A DNA stretch of 64,000 nucleotides from the NCBI GenBank assembly GCA_964625335.1, contig CAZVBE010000010.1, positions 1 through 64,000 on the forward strand, written 5' to 3'. Below the pieces are notes generated by a model. It did no database searches and was not told the origin of the DNA. It was given only the letters and a program-made list of their open reading frames with translations. Below are positions 1 through 9,915 of the stretch, in pieces. The translations under genes and the position numbers were made by a program. The stretch is from CAZGUG01 sp964625335. GTDB taxonomy: Bacteria > Bacillota > Clostridia > Ch29. Within the stretch, counting starts at the first letter, position 1; the number at the start of each line of letters is the position of its first letter.

Positions 1-70
1 CTGGTGCCTAGCGACCGTTTGAGCCGGAGGCGAAATTACGGACGCTTGCATCGAGGGCAAAGAAGGGGAT
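1..70 (+). other. Leader fragment upstream of the mgtC-like gene
   Basis: This short stretch is cut by the window edge. It is GC-richer than most intergenic DNA here and has self-complementary pieces (CCGT near position 15 and ACGG near 38), so it may be the 3' end of a structured leader. It does not match the M-box element visible at 51603, and I could not assign it to a riboswitch class. It ends in the AGGGG ribosome binding site of the next gene. Confidence 0.25.
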
Positions 71-76
71 GTGACT

Positions 77-742
77 ATGATTTCAAGTCAGGAAGTCCTG
101 ATAAGAATACTATTAGCCTTCCTTTTAAGCGGAGCTATCGGAGTGGAAAGAGAATATGGAAACCGGCCTGCCGGGCTGCGTACCCATATTCTGGTCTGCG
201 TGGGTTCGACTCTGGTTATGCTGGTTTCTTTTCATATATTTGAACTCTATAAGGGTCAGACCAGTCTGGACCCTGCAAGGCTTGGCGCGCAGGTAATAAG
301 CGGAATAGGTTTTCTTGGTGCAGGTACAATTTTAAAGGAAGGCGCCACAATCCGCGGTCTCACCACCGCTGCAGCACTTTGGGTAGCAGCCTGCATTGGA
401 TTGGCGGTTGGAGCAGGGTTTTACTTCGGAGCAGTTATAGTTACGATGGTGATAGTAGTTACTTTAACAATCGTTAACAGGCTGGAAAACAGAATAAACA
501 AGGAAAAAAACAATTATTCCATAACACTGCATGCTCAAAATGTACCTGGGCAGCTGGGGAAAGTAGGCAGTGCATTAGGCGCAAGGAATATATCTATTAG
601 AAATATTCAAATGGCGGAATTGGATAATTGTCTGGTTGAAATCATCCTGCTGCTGAAACTTCCCGACCCTATGGGACTGGAGGAAGCAATACAAATTCTC
701 GATGAGGTAGAAGGTGTTGAAAAAATAGTTGAGGCAAGCTAG
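77..742 (+). CDS. MgtC/SapB family membrane protein
   Basis: The protein has about 221 residues. The N-terminal two thirds is hydrophobic with several membrane helices and the family signature GVEREYGNRPAGLRTH near residues 23-38, plus GIGFLGAGTILKEG further on. The last 75 residues form a soluble ACT-like domain. MgtC proteins are linked to magnesium limitation and modulate ATP synthase or transporters in some bacteria, so the role here is inferred from family only. I prefer ATG at 77 over GTG at 71, because AGGGG at 64-68 lies eight bases from ATG but only two from GTG. The gene sits just upstream of polC and is not part of the usual polC-rimP operon. Confidence 0.85.
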   Translation: MISSQEVLIRILLAFLLSGAIGVEREYGNRPAGLRTHILVCVGSTLVMLVSFHIFELYKGQTSLDPARLGAQVISGIGFLGAGTILKEGATIRGLTTAAALWVAACIGLAVGAGFYFGAVIVTMVIVVTLTIVNRLENRINKEKNNYSITLHAQNVPGQLGKVGSALGARNISIRNIQMAELDNCLVEIILLLKLPDPMGLEEAIQILDEVEGVEKIVEAS

Positions 743-760
743 TGGGGGGTAAGACTACAT

Positions 761-3700
761 ATGCAGGAATTATCAAAGCAAATAGAAAAGGTGTTAATAA
801 ACGAAGATAACAAAGGAATTATAGTGATACTGAAGCAAGACAGCAGTTTTGCAAAAGACACCGAGGCAGCCGCTGCCGAAATCAAAAAGAGCTTTAAAGG
901 GAATAGCAATATTAATGTAAAAGTAATCAGGAGACCAGAGAAGACTGACTTGGAAAAGTTACTTAAAACCCACTGGGCTTTTTTTTGCGATCTCTGGACA
1001 GCAACCTATCCTGCCAATAGGCAGTGGATAGGGAACTGCAGCTATAAGCTGCAGGGTAATCATATAAATATACTTTTTGAAAATGAGATAGCCGTCCATA
1101 CATTAGAAGATAAGAGCTTCAAAGGACTGACGCAAAAAATTATAAGAGCACTGGGAATAGAGGATGTAAATATTTCGCTGGCCTGGCGGGAGGATATACA
1201 AAATTCTTCAGGCAGTGATAATCAGGACCCGAAAGAAGACCGTGAGGAACTCAAAGAAATAAGAAGGATAGTAAACCGGAATGCTCATAGGGAAAGTTCA
1301 AAAAACAAATCCCACGTACTGATGGGCCGCTCCTTTAAAGGTACGCCAAAGCCAATCAGGGAAATAGTTCAGGATGCCGGTACAGCAATGGTTGAAGGAG
1401 AAATTTGCAGGATTGAAACCAGGGAGATAAAGTCGGAAAGGTTTTCGTCTTTACTGTCATTGTTTGTGACAGACTATGAGGATACCATTGAATGCCGGTT
1501 CTTTATTGCAAAGGGAAGTAAAGCCGGGATAACAAATGCTCTTGAGATTGGGGACAGGATAAGGATTAAGGGAGAAGCGCAATATAATAAATATTCCAAG
1601 GAAATAACAATAGTGGGCAGGGATTTGATTAGAGTTCCGGGCAGTTGCAGAACAGATGACTGTGAACAAAAAAGAATAGAACTGCATACCCATTCCCGTT
1701 TCAGCGTACTTGACGGGGTTGCGGCGGTGGAGACCCTGGTAAAAAGGGCAGCCGACTGGGGGCATAAAGCGATAGCAATAACCGATCACGGCGTGGTACA
1801 GGCGTTTCCCGAGGCCTATGAAGCCGCACAAAAAACCGGTGTTAAGGTGATATACGGAATGGAAGGATATATGGTAGATGACCTCCCGGTTGCTTCAATG
1901 GAGGTCTTTGACTGGGACAAAGGGCAGGAATTTGTGGTCTTTGATATAGAGACAACGGGTCTTGACCCTGCAAGGGATAAAATAACAGAAATAGGCGCCG
2001 TGAAAATAAAGGACAAAAAAATCGTGGACAGCTATCATACTCTCGTTAACCCCTGTATACCCATACCGGAAAAAATTGTTGAATTAACCGGTATAAATGA
2101 TGATATGGTAAAAGACAGCCCTACCATTCGGCAGGTAATACCAGCTTTTTTGGATTTTGTAAAAGAATCAATACTTGTGGCCCATAATGCATCCTTTGAT
2201 ATGGGGTTTATCAGTACAAATTCGGCCAAAATGGGATTAATGCCGGACAACAGAGTATTGGATACCCTTGACCTTACAAGGAGGCTGTTTCCCTTTTTAA
2301 AAACCCATAAACTTTCCGCCGTTGCAAAATACCTTGGGATAGAGATGGACAGGGCCCACAGGGCGGATGACGATGCAAGAGCTACGGCACAAATATTCCT
2401 GAATTGTCTGGACAGAATCGGCCAGGATAGCGGTAATAGTTTAACGGATAAGGGACAGCAGCAGATAGTTAAGGAGACACTCAACAGGCTTAAGTCACAT
2501 CATATTATAATATTGGCCCAAACCCAGCTGGGTCTTTACAACCTTTATAAAATCGTAAGCAAATCCCACCTGGAGTATTTTTATAAAAGGCCCAGAATAC
2601 CAAAAAGCCTGTTGTTAAAATACAGGGATGGATTATTATTGGGAAGTGCCTGCGAAGCCGGTGAGCTTTTTAGAAGCATAATCGCAGGAAAGAATGACAA
2701 AGAACTGGAACGTATTGCTAATATTTACGACTATCTTGAAATACAGCCCCTTGATAACAACAATTTTTTAGTGAAAAATGGGGTCCTGGAAAGCCGGGAA
2801 CAGCTCGAAAAAATTAATACAAAGATATATGAACTTGGCAGGAAATTAGATATACCCGTTGTGGCTACCGGTGACGTTCACTTTTTAGATCCCCAGGACG
2901 AGGCGTTCAGAAGAATAATAATGGCGGGCAAGGGTTTTGATGATGCCGACAAACAAGCACCTCTTTATTTAAAAACTACATCAGAGATGTTGAATGAGTT
3001 TATGTATCTTGGCGAAGACGCTGCCAGAGAGGTGGTTGTTACAAATCCAAATGCAATAAACAGTAGAATAGACAATCTGCTGCCGATACCGCAGGAGACC
3101 TTTCCTCCCACAATACCCGGCGCTGAACTGGAGCTTAAGGAGATAACCTGGAAACAAGCAAAGATAAAATATGGGGATCCGCTGCCCGGAATTGTCAAGG
3201 ACAGACTGGAACGGGAGCTTGGTGCCATAACAGATAACGGATATGCGGTTATGTTTATTATTGCCCAAAAACTCGTTTCAAAATCCATGGGAGACGGTTA
3301 TCTTGTAGGCTCCCGGGGATCGGTGGGTTCATCTCTGGTGGCAACCATGAGCGGAATAACCGAAGTAAACCCCCTGCCTCCCCATTATCTCTGCGGCAAA
3401 TGTAAATACAATGAATTTGTTCAGGATGGAAGCGTAGGAGCGGGGGCCGACCTTATTGACAGGATTTGCCCTGTATGCGGCAATCAACTGATTAAACAGG
3501 GTTTCTATATACCATTTGAAGTATTTATGGGCTTTGAAGGGGATAAGGAACCGGATATCGATCTGAATTTTTCCGGCGAATATCAGGCAAAGGCCCACAG
3601 GCATACCGAAGAACTTTTTGGAAAAGAACAGGTTTACAGAGCCGGTACAATATCGACACTTGCGGACAAAACCGCTTACGGTTTCGTAAAGGGTTACCTT

Positions 3701-4972
3701 GAAGAAAGAAATTTAACGGTGCACAATGCGGAGATAAACCGTCTGGTGAGAGGATGCGCCGGTATCAAGAGGACCACCGGACAACACCCGGGCGGAGTCA
3801 TGATAGTTCCAAGGAACATGGATATATACCAGTTCACTCCGGTACAAAGGCCTGCCGACGATTCCGCATCCAATGTTACAACTACGCATTTTGACTATCA
3901 CGCTCTCAGCGGAAGGCTGTTAAAGCTGGATATACTGGGTCACGATGATCCTACTATGCTCAGGATGCTGCACAAACTGACGGGTAAGGACCCGCAGGAT
4001 ATTCCACTGGACGACAAAAAAACAATGCAACTGTTTAACTCAACCCATTCGCTGGGTGTCAGCGGGGAGGATATTGAATGCCCTGTGGGCAGTCTCGGTA
4101 TCCCTGAATTCGGGACAAGGTTTGTACGGCAGATGCTGGAGGACACAAAGCCCACCACCCTGGCGGAGCTTGTCAGAATAAGCGGCCTGTCCCACGGAAC
4201 GGATGTATGGCTTAATAACGCACAGGAATTGATACGTAACGGAACAGCGACCCTGAAGGACGTTATTTCAGCAAGGGATGATATCTATATATATCTGGTA
4301 CAAAGGGGCATGGAACCTAAAAGAGCATTTGCCATAATGGAGCGGGTCAGAAAGGGCAAAGGACTTACCGACGAGGATATCATAGATATGAAGTCAGTGG
4401 ATACCCCCGATTGGTTCATACAGTCCTGCCGCAAAATTAAATATATGTTCCCTAAGGCCCACGCTGTTGCCTATGTAACTATGGCCTTTCGCATAGCTTT
4501 TTATAAAGTACATTATCCATTGGCATTTTATGCAGCGTATTTTACGGTGCGGGCGGATGAATTTGACGCACAACTGATAGTTTCGGGGAAAGAGCAGGTA
4601 GTAAAAACCATAAAGGACTTTGACAATAGAAAGAACGACTTAACACAAAGGGAAAAATCCCTTCTGACTATACTGGAAATCGCCCGGGAGATGTACTGCA
4701 GAGGCTTTGGTTTTCTCCCTGTTGATCTGTATAAATCGGACAGAAAGGAGTTCATAATAGCCGGGGAAAAACTGCTGCCGCCGCTAAATTCTTTGCAGGG
4801 TCTTGGCGAAAACGCTGCGGAAAATATCGTGGAAGCGAGGCAGGAACGCCCCTTTATTTCGGTGGAAGACTTGCAGGAAAGGGCGCGAATAAGCCGTACA
4901 GTAATAGACATACTGAAAGAGCATCGCTGCCTCGGGAATTTGCCGGAGTCCAACCAGATTTCGCTATTTTAG
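761..4972 (+). CDS. polC: DNA polymerase III PolC-type alpha subunit
   Basis: This is the replicative polymerase of low-GC Gram-positive bacteria, 1403 residues, a normal length for PolC. In order it shows an N-terminal domain, an OB region, a PHP domain that starts at HTHS (H309) and is split by the proofreading exonuclease (DIET motif with D395 and E397), a CxxC...CxxC zinc site starting near C878, and the polymerase catalytic PDID aspartates D932 and D934. The helix-hairpin-helix and C-terminal region complete it. ATG at 761 is preceded by GGGGGG. It acts in the cytoplasm at the fork with the sliding clamp. The next gene, rimP, follows after a leader hairpin, as in many Firmicutes. Confidence 0.97.
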   Translation: MQELSKQIEKVLINEDNKGIIVILKQDSSFAKDTEAAAAEIKKSFKGNSNINVKVIRRPEKTDLEKLLKTHWAFFCDLWTATYPANRQWIGNCSYKLQGNHINILFENEIAVHTLEDKSFKGLTQKIIRALGIEDVNISLAWREDIQNSSGSDNQDPKEDREELKEIRRIVNRNAHRESSKNKSHVLMGRSFKGTPKPIREIVQDAGTAMVEGEICRIETREIKSERFSSLLSLFVTDYEDTIECRFFIAKGSKAGITNALEIGDRIRIKGEAQYNKYSKEITIVGRDLIRVPGSCRTDDCEQKRIELHTHSRFSVLDGVAAVETLVKRAADWGHKAIAITDHGVVQAFPEAYEAAQKTGVKVIYGMEGYMVDDLPVASMEVFDWDKGQEFVVFDIETTGLDPARDKITEIGAVKIKDKKIVDSYHTLVNPCIPIPEKIVELTGINDDMVKDSPTIRQVIPAFLDFVKESILVAHNASFDMGFISTNSAKMGLMPDNRVLDTLDLTRRLFPFLKTHKLSAVAKYLGIEMDRAHRADDDARATAQIFLNCLDRIGQDSGNSLTDKGQQQIVKETLNRLKSHHIIILAQTQLGLYNLYKIVSKSHLEYFYKRPRIPKSLLLKYRDGLLLGSACEAGELFRSIIAGKNDKELERIANIYDYLEIQPLDNNNFLVKNGVLESREQLEKINTKIYELGRKLDIPVVATGDVHFLDPQDEAFRRIIMAGKGFDDADKQAPLYLKTTSEMLNEFMYLGEDAAREVVVTNPNAINSRIDNLLPIPQETFPPTIPGAELELKEITWKQAKIKYGDPLPGIVKDRLERELGAITDNGYAVMFIIAQKLVSKSMGDGYLVGSRGSVGSSLVATMSGITEVNPLPPHYLCGKCKYNEFVQDGSVGAGADLIDRICPVCGNQLIKQGFYIPFEVFMGFEGDKEPDIDLNFSGEYQAKAHRHTEELFGKEQVYRAGTISTLADKTAYGFVKGYLEERNLTVHNAEINRLVRGCAGIKRTTGQHPGGVMIVPRNMDIYQFTPVQRPADDSASNVTTTHFDYHALSGRLLKLDILGHDDPTMLRMLHKLTGKDPQDIPLDDKKTMQLFNSTHSLGVSGEDIECPVGSLGIPEFGTRFVRQMLEDTKPTTLAELVRISGLSHGTDVWLNNAQELIRNGTATLKDVISARDDIYIYLVQRGMEPKRAFAIMERVRKGKGLTDEDIIDMKSVDTPDWFIQSCRKIKYMFPKAHAVAYVTMAFRIAFYKVHYPLAFYAAYFTVRADEFDAQLIVSGKEQVVKTIKDFDNRKNDLTQREKSLLTILEIAREMYCRGFGFLPVDLYKSDRKEFIIAGEKLLPPLNSLQGLGENAAENIVEARQERPFISVEDLQERARISRTVIDILKEHRCLGNLPESNQISLF

Positions 4973-5033
4973 GCTTGTAATGAAACTATGTATATGATAT
5001 ACTATTTCTGGAAAGTGAATGCCTGTGGAACAG

Positions 5034-5058
5034 GAGTGGGTCAAAACCCACTCTTTAA
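5034..5058 (+). terminator. Leader hairpin/attenuator before rimP
   Basis: Perfect 8-bp arms at 5034-5041 and 5046-5053 around a CAAA loop are followed by TTTAAT. The hairpin lies in the untranslated leader of the rimP-nusA-infB operon, downstream of a TATGATAT-like -10 region near 4993. It could end polC transcription or act as an attenuator for the operon. Confidence 0.5.
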
Positions 5059-5152
5059 TGTTATAAAGAGCCAATACCTATAGAATAATATACCTGCGGG
5101 TATGGGAATTATAAAAATACCGGCTGCAGAAAAGCTGTGGGGAGGAGTAAAT

Positions 5153-5614
5153 TTGGCAAAGCTTAAAACAGAGGATATAGCGAAGGAATTGGTAATCCCA
5201 ATAATCAACGCTAATAATCTTAATCTGGTAGATATTGAATATATAAAGGAAGGACCAAATTGGTACTTAAGAGTGTACATAGATAAGGAGAAGGGTGTAA
5301 CCGTCGAGGATTGCCAGAGGGTAAGCGAAGCATTAAGCGATGAACTTGACAGGGTAGACCCTATTGATCACAGTTATATATTGGAGGTATCATCTCCCGG
5401 TATTAACAGACCACTGAAAACCCAAAGAGATTATGATTACTACAAGGGACACCGGGTGGATATAAAGCTTTTTTCTCCGATAGACCGGCGAAAGGAATTC
5501 ACCGGAACACTGGTCGGGCTGGAGAACGGTATTGTGACGGTAGAGCTTCCGGAAGGAAGGATTTCTATTCCCAGGGGAAGTATTGCATCTGCCCGATTGG
5601 CTTTTAAGTTTTAG
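5153..5614 (+). CDS. rimP: Ribosome maturation factor RimP
   Basis: RimP is needed for late assembly of the 30S ribosomal subunit. The 153-residue protein has the expected N-terminal domain (VDIEY, then LRVYIDKEKGVTVEDCQ), the SSPGINRPLK segment in the middle and a C-terminal SH3-like barrel. An upstream ATG at 5102 would add 17 residues unlike the family, while TTG at 5153 follows GGGGAGGAG with good spacing, so I use TTG. It is the first gene of a nine-gene translation operon and is followed 18 bases later by nusA. Confidence 0.93.
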   Translation: MAKLKTEDIAKELVIPIINANNLNLVDIEYIKEGPNWYLRVYIDKEKGVTVEDCQRVSEALSDELDRVDPIDHSYILEVSSPGINRPLKTQRDYDYYKGHRVDIKLFSPIDRRKEFTGTLVGLENGIVTVELPEGRISIPRGSIASARLAFKF

Positions 5615-5632
5615 AGGGAGGTTTTAAGAGGA

Positions 5633-6811
5633 ATGAATCAGGAATTTATTCAAGCATTGGAGCAGATAGAAAAGGAAAAGGGTATAAGTAAGGCTGTTCT
5701 CATAGATGCAATTAATGCGGCCCTTGTTTCGGCTTACAAAAAAAATTTTGGTTCGTCACAAAACGTCGAAGTTAGCATTGATGAACGAACCGGAGACGTT
5801 AAGGTGATCTCTAGGAAAACGGTGGTTGAAGAGCCCGAGTGTAGTATTACCGATATCAGCCTTGAGGAAGCAAGACTTATTTCTCCTGACATTCAGTTAG
5901 GGGAAACGATAGAAAAAGAGGTTACTCCCAAAAATTTCGGGCGCATTGCAGCCCAGACCGCAAAACAGGTAGTGGTACAGAGAATAAGAGAAGCTGAAAG
6001 AGGTATAATTTACGAAGAATTCATAAATAGGGAGAACGAACTGGTTAACGGTATGATACAAAGACGGGAAAAGAACAATATTATGATTGACCTCGGCAGA
6101 GTGGAGGCGGTACTTCCGCCTACGGAACAGATAACAACAGAGGACTATAACCCGGGAGCCAGAATAAGGGTATATATTGTAGAAGTAAAAAAGACCACCA
6201 AGGGACCGCAAATAATAGTCTCAAGAACACATCCCGGCCTGGTTAAAAGATTGTTTGAACTGGAAGTGCCCGAAATACATAGTGGGCTGGTTCAAATCAA
6301 AGGAATTGCCAGGGAAGCGGGGGCAAGAACAAAAATTGCAGTTCATTCACTGGACGAAAACATAGACCCCGTCGGCGCTTGTGTAGGTCCGAAAGGCGTC
6401 CGGGTACAATCGGTCGTTAATGAGCTTAAAGGAGAAAAGATAGATATAATCAAGTGGAGTACAAATGTAGAGGAGTTTATTGGTAACTCCTTAAGCCCGG
6501 CAAAGGTTATAAAGGTAATAACCTTCGATGCGGAAAAGGCAGCCCAGGTAATAGTAAAGGACTACCAGCTTTCGCTTGCAATTGGAAAGGAAGGCCAGAA
6601 CGCAAGGCTTGCAGCTAAGATTTCAGGATGGAAGATAGATATAAAAAGCGAAAGCCAGGTTTCCGAACCTTTGGAAGACGACAATGCGGAAACCTTGGAA
6701 GAGACAGTTGGAGACGACAGTGAGGAAATTATGGAAGAAACAGTTGGGGACGATAATAAGGAAATCGTGGAAGGTATCATGGAAACCGAAGCCTTTACTG
6801 ACCGGGAATAG
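5633..6811 (+). CDS. nusA: Transcription termination/antitermination factor NusA
   Basis: NusA binds RNA polymerase and nascent RNA and modulates pausing and termination. The 392-residue protein has the N-terminal polymerase-binding domain (about 1-130), an S1 domain, and two KH domains with a G-x-x-G loop in GPKGVRV and another in GKEGQNA. Beyond the KH2 domain it carries an acidic tail of about 45 residues that repeats a unit like EETVGDDSEEI with small changes. The tail makes it longer than the roughly 350 residues usual in Firmicutes. The gene lies between rimP and rnpM, the standard order. Confidence 0.96.
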   Translation: MNQEFIQALEQIEKEKGISKAVLIDAINAALVSAYKKNFGSSQNVEVSIDERTGDVKVISRKTVVEEPECSITDISLEEARLISPDIQLGETIEKEVTPKNFGRIAAQTAKQVVVQRIREAERGIIYEEFINRENELVNGMIQRREKNNIMIDLGRVEAVLPPTEQITTEDYNPGARIRVYIVEVKKTTKGPQIIVSRTHPGLVKRLFELEVPEIHSGLVQIKGIAREAGARTKIAVHSLDENIDPVGACVGPKGVRVQSVVNELKGEKIDIIKWSTNVEEFIGNSLSPAKVIKVITFDAEKAAQVIVKDYQLSLAIGKEGQNARLAAKISGWKIDIKSESQVSEPLEDDNAETLEETVGDDSEEIMEETVGDDNKEIVEGIMETEAFTDRE

Positions 6812-6824
6812 AGGTGGTTAAATC

Positions 6825-7097
6825 ATGAAGAACAGGAAAATACCGACCCGGCTGTGCCTGGGTTGTCAGCAGATGAAGCCGAAAAAGGAGCTTATAAGGA
6901 TAGTTAAAAATAAAGAAGGAAACATTTTCATAGATAAAACCGGGAAACAACCCGGAAGGGGAGCATATATCTGTCCCAGTAATGAATGTTTCGAAAAGAT
7001 CAGAAAAACAAAAAAGCTCGAGAAATCCCTGGGCGTTAAAATAGATGAAGATATTTACAGACAAATGGGAGAGGAGTTATCTCAGGGTGGAGAATGA
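6825..7097 (+). CDS. rnpM: YlxR family RNA-binding protein (RnpM)
   Basis: This 90-residue basic protein has the YlxR signature: CLGCQQMKPKKELIRIV near the N-terminus and GRGAYICPS in the middle. B. subtilis YlxR has been reported as an RNase P modulator (RnpM). The position between nusA and the L7Ae-like gene is the conserved one. Its 3' end overlaps the GTG start of ylxQ by 11 bases, which suggests translational coupling. Confidence 0.9.
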   Translation: MKNRKIPTRLCLGCQQMKPKKELIRIVKNKEGNIFIDKTGKQPGRGAYICPSNECFEKIRKTKKLEKSLGVKIDEDIYRQMGEELSQGGE

Positions 7098-7395
7098 ACA
7101 AAGGCTTAAATCCATGCTGGGCCTTGCCTACAAAGGCAGAAACCTGGCAGCGGGTACGGAAATGTGCAAAAAAGCGGTTTTTGACGGAAGGGCAAAACTC
7201 GTGCTGCTGTCAACGGATTGTTCTGATAACACTAAAAAGCTGTTTAATGATAAATGTGCCCACAGGGGTATACCGGTAGCTATTTATGGTAACCGGGAAT
7301 TTCTGGGAAGTGCAGTGGGAAAATCAGAGAGGGCTGTACTGGCAGTTCTCGATGAAGGCTTTTTTAAAAAAATTGTAAAACTTATTGGAAGTTGA
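7087..7395 (+). CDS. ylxQ: L7Ae/L30e-like RNA-binding protein YlxQ
   Basis: The 102-residue protein has the L7Ae fold pattern: LGLAYKGRNLAAGTE, then AKLVLLSTDCS and an LGSAVGKSERAVLAV-type C-terminal strand. It probably binds kink-turn RNA, and its target is unknown. I choose GTG at 7087, which follows GGGAGAGGAG with ten bases of spacing and gives the usual family length. The earlier in-frame start at 7045 would lie deep inside rnpM. Confidence 0.85.
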   Translation: MENEQRLKSMLGLAYKGRNLAAGTEMCKKAVFDGRAKLVLLSTDCSDNTKKLFNDKCAHRGIPVAIYGNREFLGSAVGKSERAVLAVLDEGFFKKIVKLIGS

Positions 7396-7423
7396 ACGGA
7401 AATTATACCAGGGGGTGATAGAT

Positions 7424-9526
7424 ATGTCTAAAATCAGGGTATACGAACTGGCAAAGGAACTGGATATATCAAGCAAAAAATTAGTAGATATACTCAAGGA
7501 TTTGGGAGTAGAAGTAAAAAATCACATGAGTACTATTAACAAAAAAGAGGGAAAAGCAGTCGAGGAAATACTTGCTGAACAACAAAAAGGGAAAGAACAA
7601 ACAGAACCGGCAGAAGTGGAAGACGATGAAGCGGCCGAGGCAAAGGTTAAGATAAAAAAACATAAAACCAAAGAGAGCGTGGAGAAGGATATTGATAAAA
7701 CCAAAAACAAAAAAAGAATAAAAACGGCGGATAATATAACAAAACAGGATAAGCCAGACAAGCAGGCCCAACGAACAAAACAGAGGGTCATGGAAATAGC
7801 GGAACAGATTACAGTAAAGGAACTGGCGGAAAAAATCGGAATTCCTGCAACAGAAGTGATTAAAAAGCTAATACCAATGGGGATTATGGCGGGACTTAAC
7901 CAAAATATTGAAGGCGGTACTGCTGCGCTGCTGGGACAGGATTATGGCATAAAGATGACAGTAAACAAAACCGACACGGGATTTGACTATCTTGCCGATG
8001 AGGAAGACGATACCGGTAAACAGGTACCAAGGTCCCCGGTTGTTACGGTTATGGGTCACGTTGACCATGGGAAGACATCACTGCTCGACAAAATACGCAA
8101 GACAAAGGTAACCGAAAAAGAAGCCGGAGGTATCACACAGCATATAGGAGCATACAAAGTAGACATCGAGGACAGAACAATTGTATTTTTGGATACCCCC
8201 GGGCATGAAGCCTTTACTGCAATGAGGGCAAGGGGCGCTCAGGTTACCGATATAGCCATACTGGTGGTGGCGGCAGACGATGGGGTAATGCCGCAAACCA
8301 TAGAAGCAATAAATCATTCAAGGGCGGCCAATGTACCCTTGATAGTAGCAATAAACAAAATAGATAAACCAAATGCAAATCCCGAACGGGTAAAACAGGA
8401 ACTGGCTGAACAGGGGCTGCTTTTGGAGGAATGGGGAGGCGATACCATTGGAGTGTCGGTGTCTGCCCATACCGGCGAAGGCATAGATGACCTGTTGGAA
8501 ATGGTCCTGCTTGTTGCCGACATGTTAGAACTGAAGGCAAATCCCGACAGAAAAGCAATCGGTACGGTTATAGAAGCTAAACTGGACAAGGGAAGGGGTC
8601 CCGTTGCTACGGTACTGGTACAAAAAGGCACACTAAAAATTGGAGATTCAATAGTTACCGGTGCCGCCTTTGGTAAAGTGCGGGCTATGAACAATGATAA
8701 GGGGAAAAAGATTGTTAAGGCAGGCCCGTCCACACCGGTAGAAGTGATAGGTATTTCTGATGTGCCTAATTCCGGCGACAAACTCGCTGTTACTGATGAC
8801 GATAAAACGGCAAGACATATAGCCGAAGACAGAAGGGACAGGATACGTTCAGCCCAGTTGAAACCAACCCAGAGAGTATCCCTGGATGACCTGTTCAACC
8901 AGATAAAAGAGGGAAAGGTAAAGGAACTGAACGTAATAATTAAAGCGGATGTATATGGGTCTATCGGAGCCATAAAACAATCCCTTGAAAAAATAAGCAA
9001 TGAAGAAGTACGTATAAACCCGATACACAGCGGAGTGGGTGCAATTACCGGTACGGACGTAATGCTTGCCGCCGCATCAAATGCAATAATAATTGGCTTT
9101 AATGTCAGACCGGACAGCAACGCGGTGCAGATGGCAAACCATGAAGATGTGGATATAAGAACTTATAGAATCATATATGATGCAATTAATGACCTGGAAG
9201 CAGCTATAAAAGGAATGCTGGAGCCTAGATTCAAAGAGGTGGTAACCGGCAAGGCGGAGATCAGGGCTATATTTAAAGCATCTTCGATAGGAACAATCGC
9301 AGGCTGCTATGTACAGGAAGGAAAAATCCAGCGCAATGGCGGCATCAGAGTAGTCCGGGAAGGCATCGTGGTCTATGAGGGCAAAATTGAATCGCTAAAA
9401 AGGTTTAAAGATGACGCAAAAGAGGTGCTGCAGGGATATGAATGCGGCATTAGCATTGAAAATTTTAACGACATAAAAGAAGGGGATATACTCGAGTGCT
9501 TTATTAGTCAAGAGGTGCCCCGATAG
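7424..9526 (+). CDS. infB: Translation initiation factor IF-2
   Basis: IF-2 is the GTPase that places initiator tRNA on the 30S subunit and promotes subunit joining. The 700-residue protein has an N-terminal domain and a charged Lys/Glu-rich linker, a second IF2-N module (ITVKELAEKIG), then the G domain with G1 GHVDHGKT at 211-218, DTPGHEAF and NKID, followed by domains II to IV. ATG at 7424 follows GGGGGTG, and an in-frame start 39 bases upstream overlaps ylxQ and lacks support. It sits between ylxQ and rbfA in the standard operon order. Confidence 0.97.
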   Translation: MSKIRVYELAKELDISSKKLVDILKDLGVEVKNHMSTINKKEGKAVEEILAEQQKGKEQTEPAEVEDDEAAEAKVKIKKHKTKESVEKDIDKTKNKKRIKTADNITKQDKPDKQAQRTKQRVMEIAEQITVKELAEKIGIPATEVIKKLIPMGIMAGLNQNIEGGTAALLGQDYGIKMTVNKTDTGFDYLADEEDDTGKQVPRSPVVTVMGHVDHGKTSLLDKIRKTKVTEKEAGGITQHIGAYKVDIEDRTIVFLDTPGHEAFTAMRARGAQVTDIAILVVAADDGVMPQTIEAINHSRAANVPLIVAINKIDKPNANPERVKQELAEQGLLLEEWGGDTIGVSVSAHTGEGIDDLLEMVLLVADMLELKANPDRKAIGTVIEAKLDKGRGPVATVLVQKGTLKIGDSIVTGAAFGKVRAMNNDKGKKIVKAGPSTPVEVIGISDVPNSGDKLAVTDDDKTARHIAEDRRDRIRSAQLKPTQRVSLDDLFNQIKEGKVKELNVIIKADVYGSIGAIKQSLEKISNEEVRINPIHSGVGAITGTDVMLAAASNAIIIGFNVRPDSNAVQMANHEDVDIRTYRIIYDAINDLEAAIKGMLEPRFKEVVTGKAEIRAIFKASSIGTIAGCYVQEGKIQRNGGIRVVREGIVVYEGKIESLKRFKDDAKEVLQGYECGISIENFNDIKEGDILECFISQEVPR

Positions 9527-9540
9527 AGAAAGGTGATTTT

Positions 9541-9915
9541 ATGAAAAGGAGAGCCCAGAGACTTTCTGAAGAAATAAAACGGGATATAAGTGGGATTATA
9601 AGAAACGAGATTAAGGACCCACGTATTACTTCCCTGTTGAGCATTACACAGGTACAGGTAAGCAACGATTTAAGCTATGCTAAAATATTCGTAAGTGTAT
9701 TGGGTGATGAGGGTAAAAGAAAAGAAACCCTTGAAGGGCTCAATAAAGCCAAGGGTTTTATAAAAAGAGAACTGGGAAAAAACCTAAGGCAGAGAGTCAC
9801 CCCCGATATCACTTTTTATTTGGACGATTCAATCGAGCATGGTTCCCATATAAACCAACTGCTAAAAAAAGTTATGGGTGATGAGGAGAAAATAAAAGAA
9901 AATGATGCTGACTGA
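9541..9915 (+). CDS. rbfA: 30S ribosome-binding factor RbfA
   Basis: RbfA is a KH-fold protein that binds the immature 30S subunit and helps 16S rRNA processing. The 124-residue sequence shows RRAQRLSEEIKRDIS, the DPRI motif, the VSNDLSYAKIFVSV strand, and a C-terminal PDITFYLDDSIEHG. It starts 14 bases after infB. Its end overlaps the nrnA start by 14 bases, so the two are probably translated together. Confidence 0.95.
   Translation: MKRRAQRLSEEIKRDISGIIRNEIKDPRITSLLSITQVQVSNDLSYAKIFVSVLGDEGKRKETLEGLNKAKGFIKRELGKNLRQRVTPDITFYLDDSIEHGSHINQLLKKVMGDEEKIKENDAD

Noticed and set aside
1..70. M-box upstream of the mgtC-like gene
   Set aside because: The visible bases do not match the M-box found at 51603, and most of the leader is outside the window.
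1457..4953. Many open frames on the minus strand inside polC
   Set aside because: They are shadows of a long, clearly coding gene and contain no domain signals.
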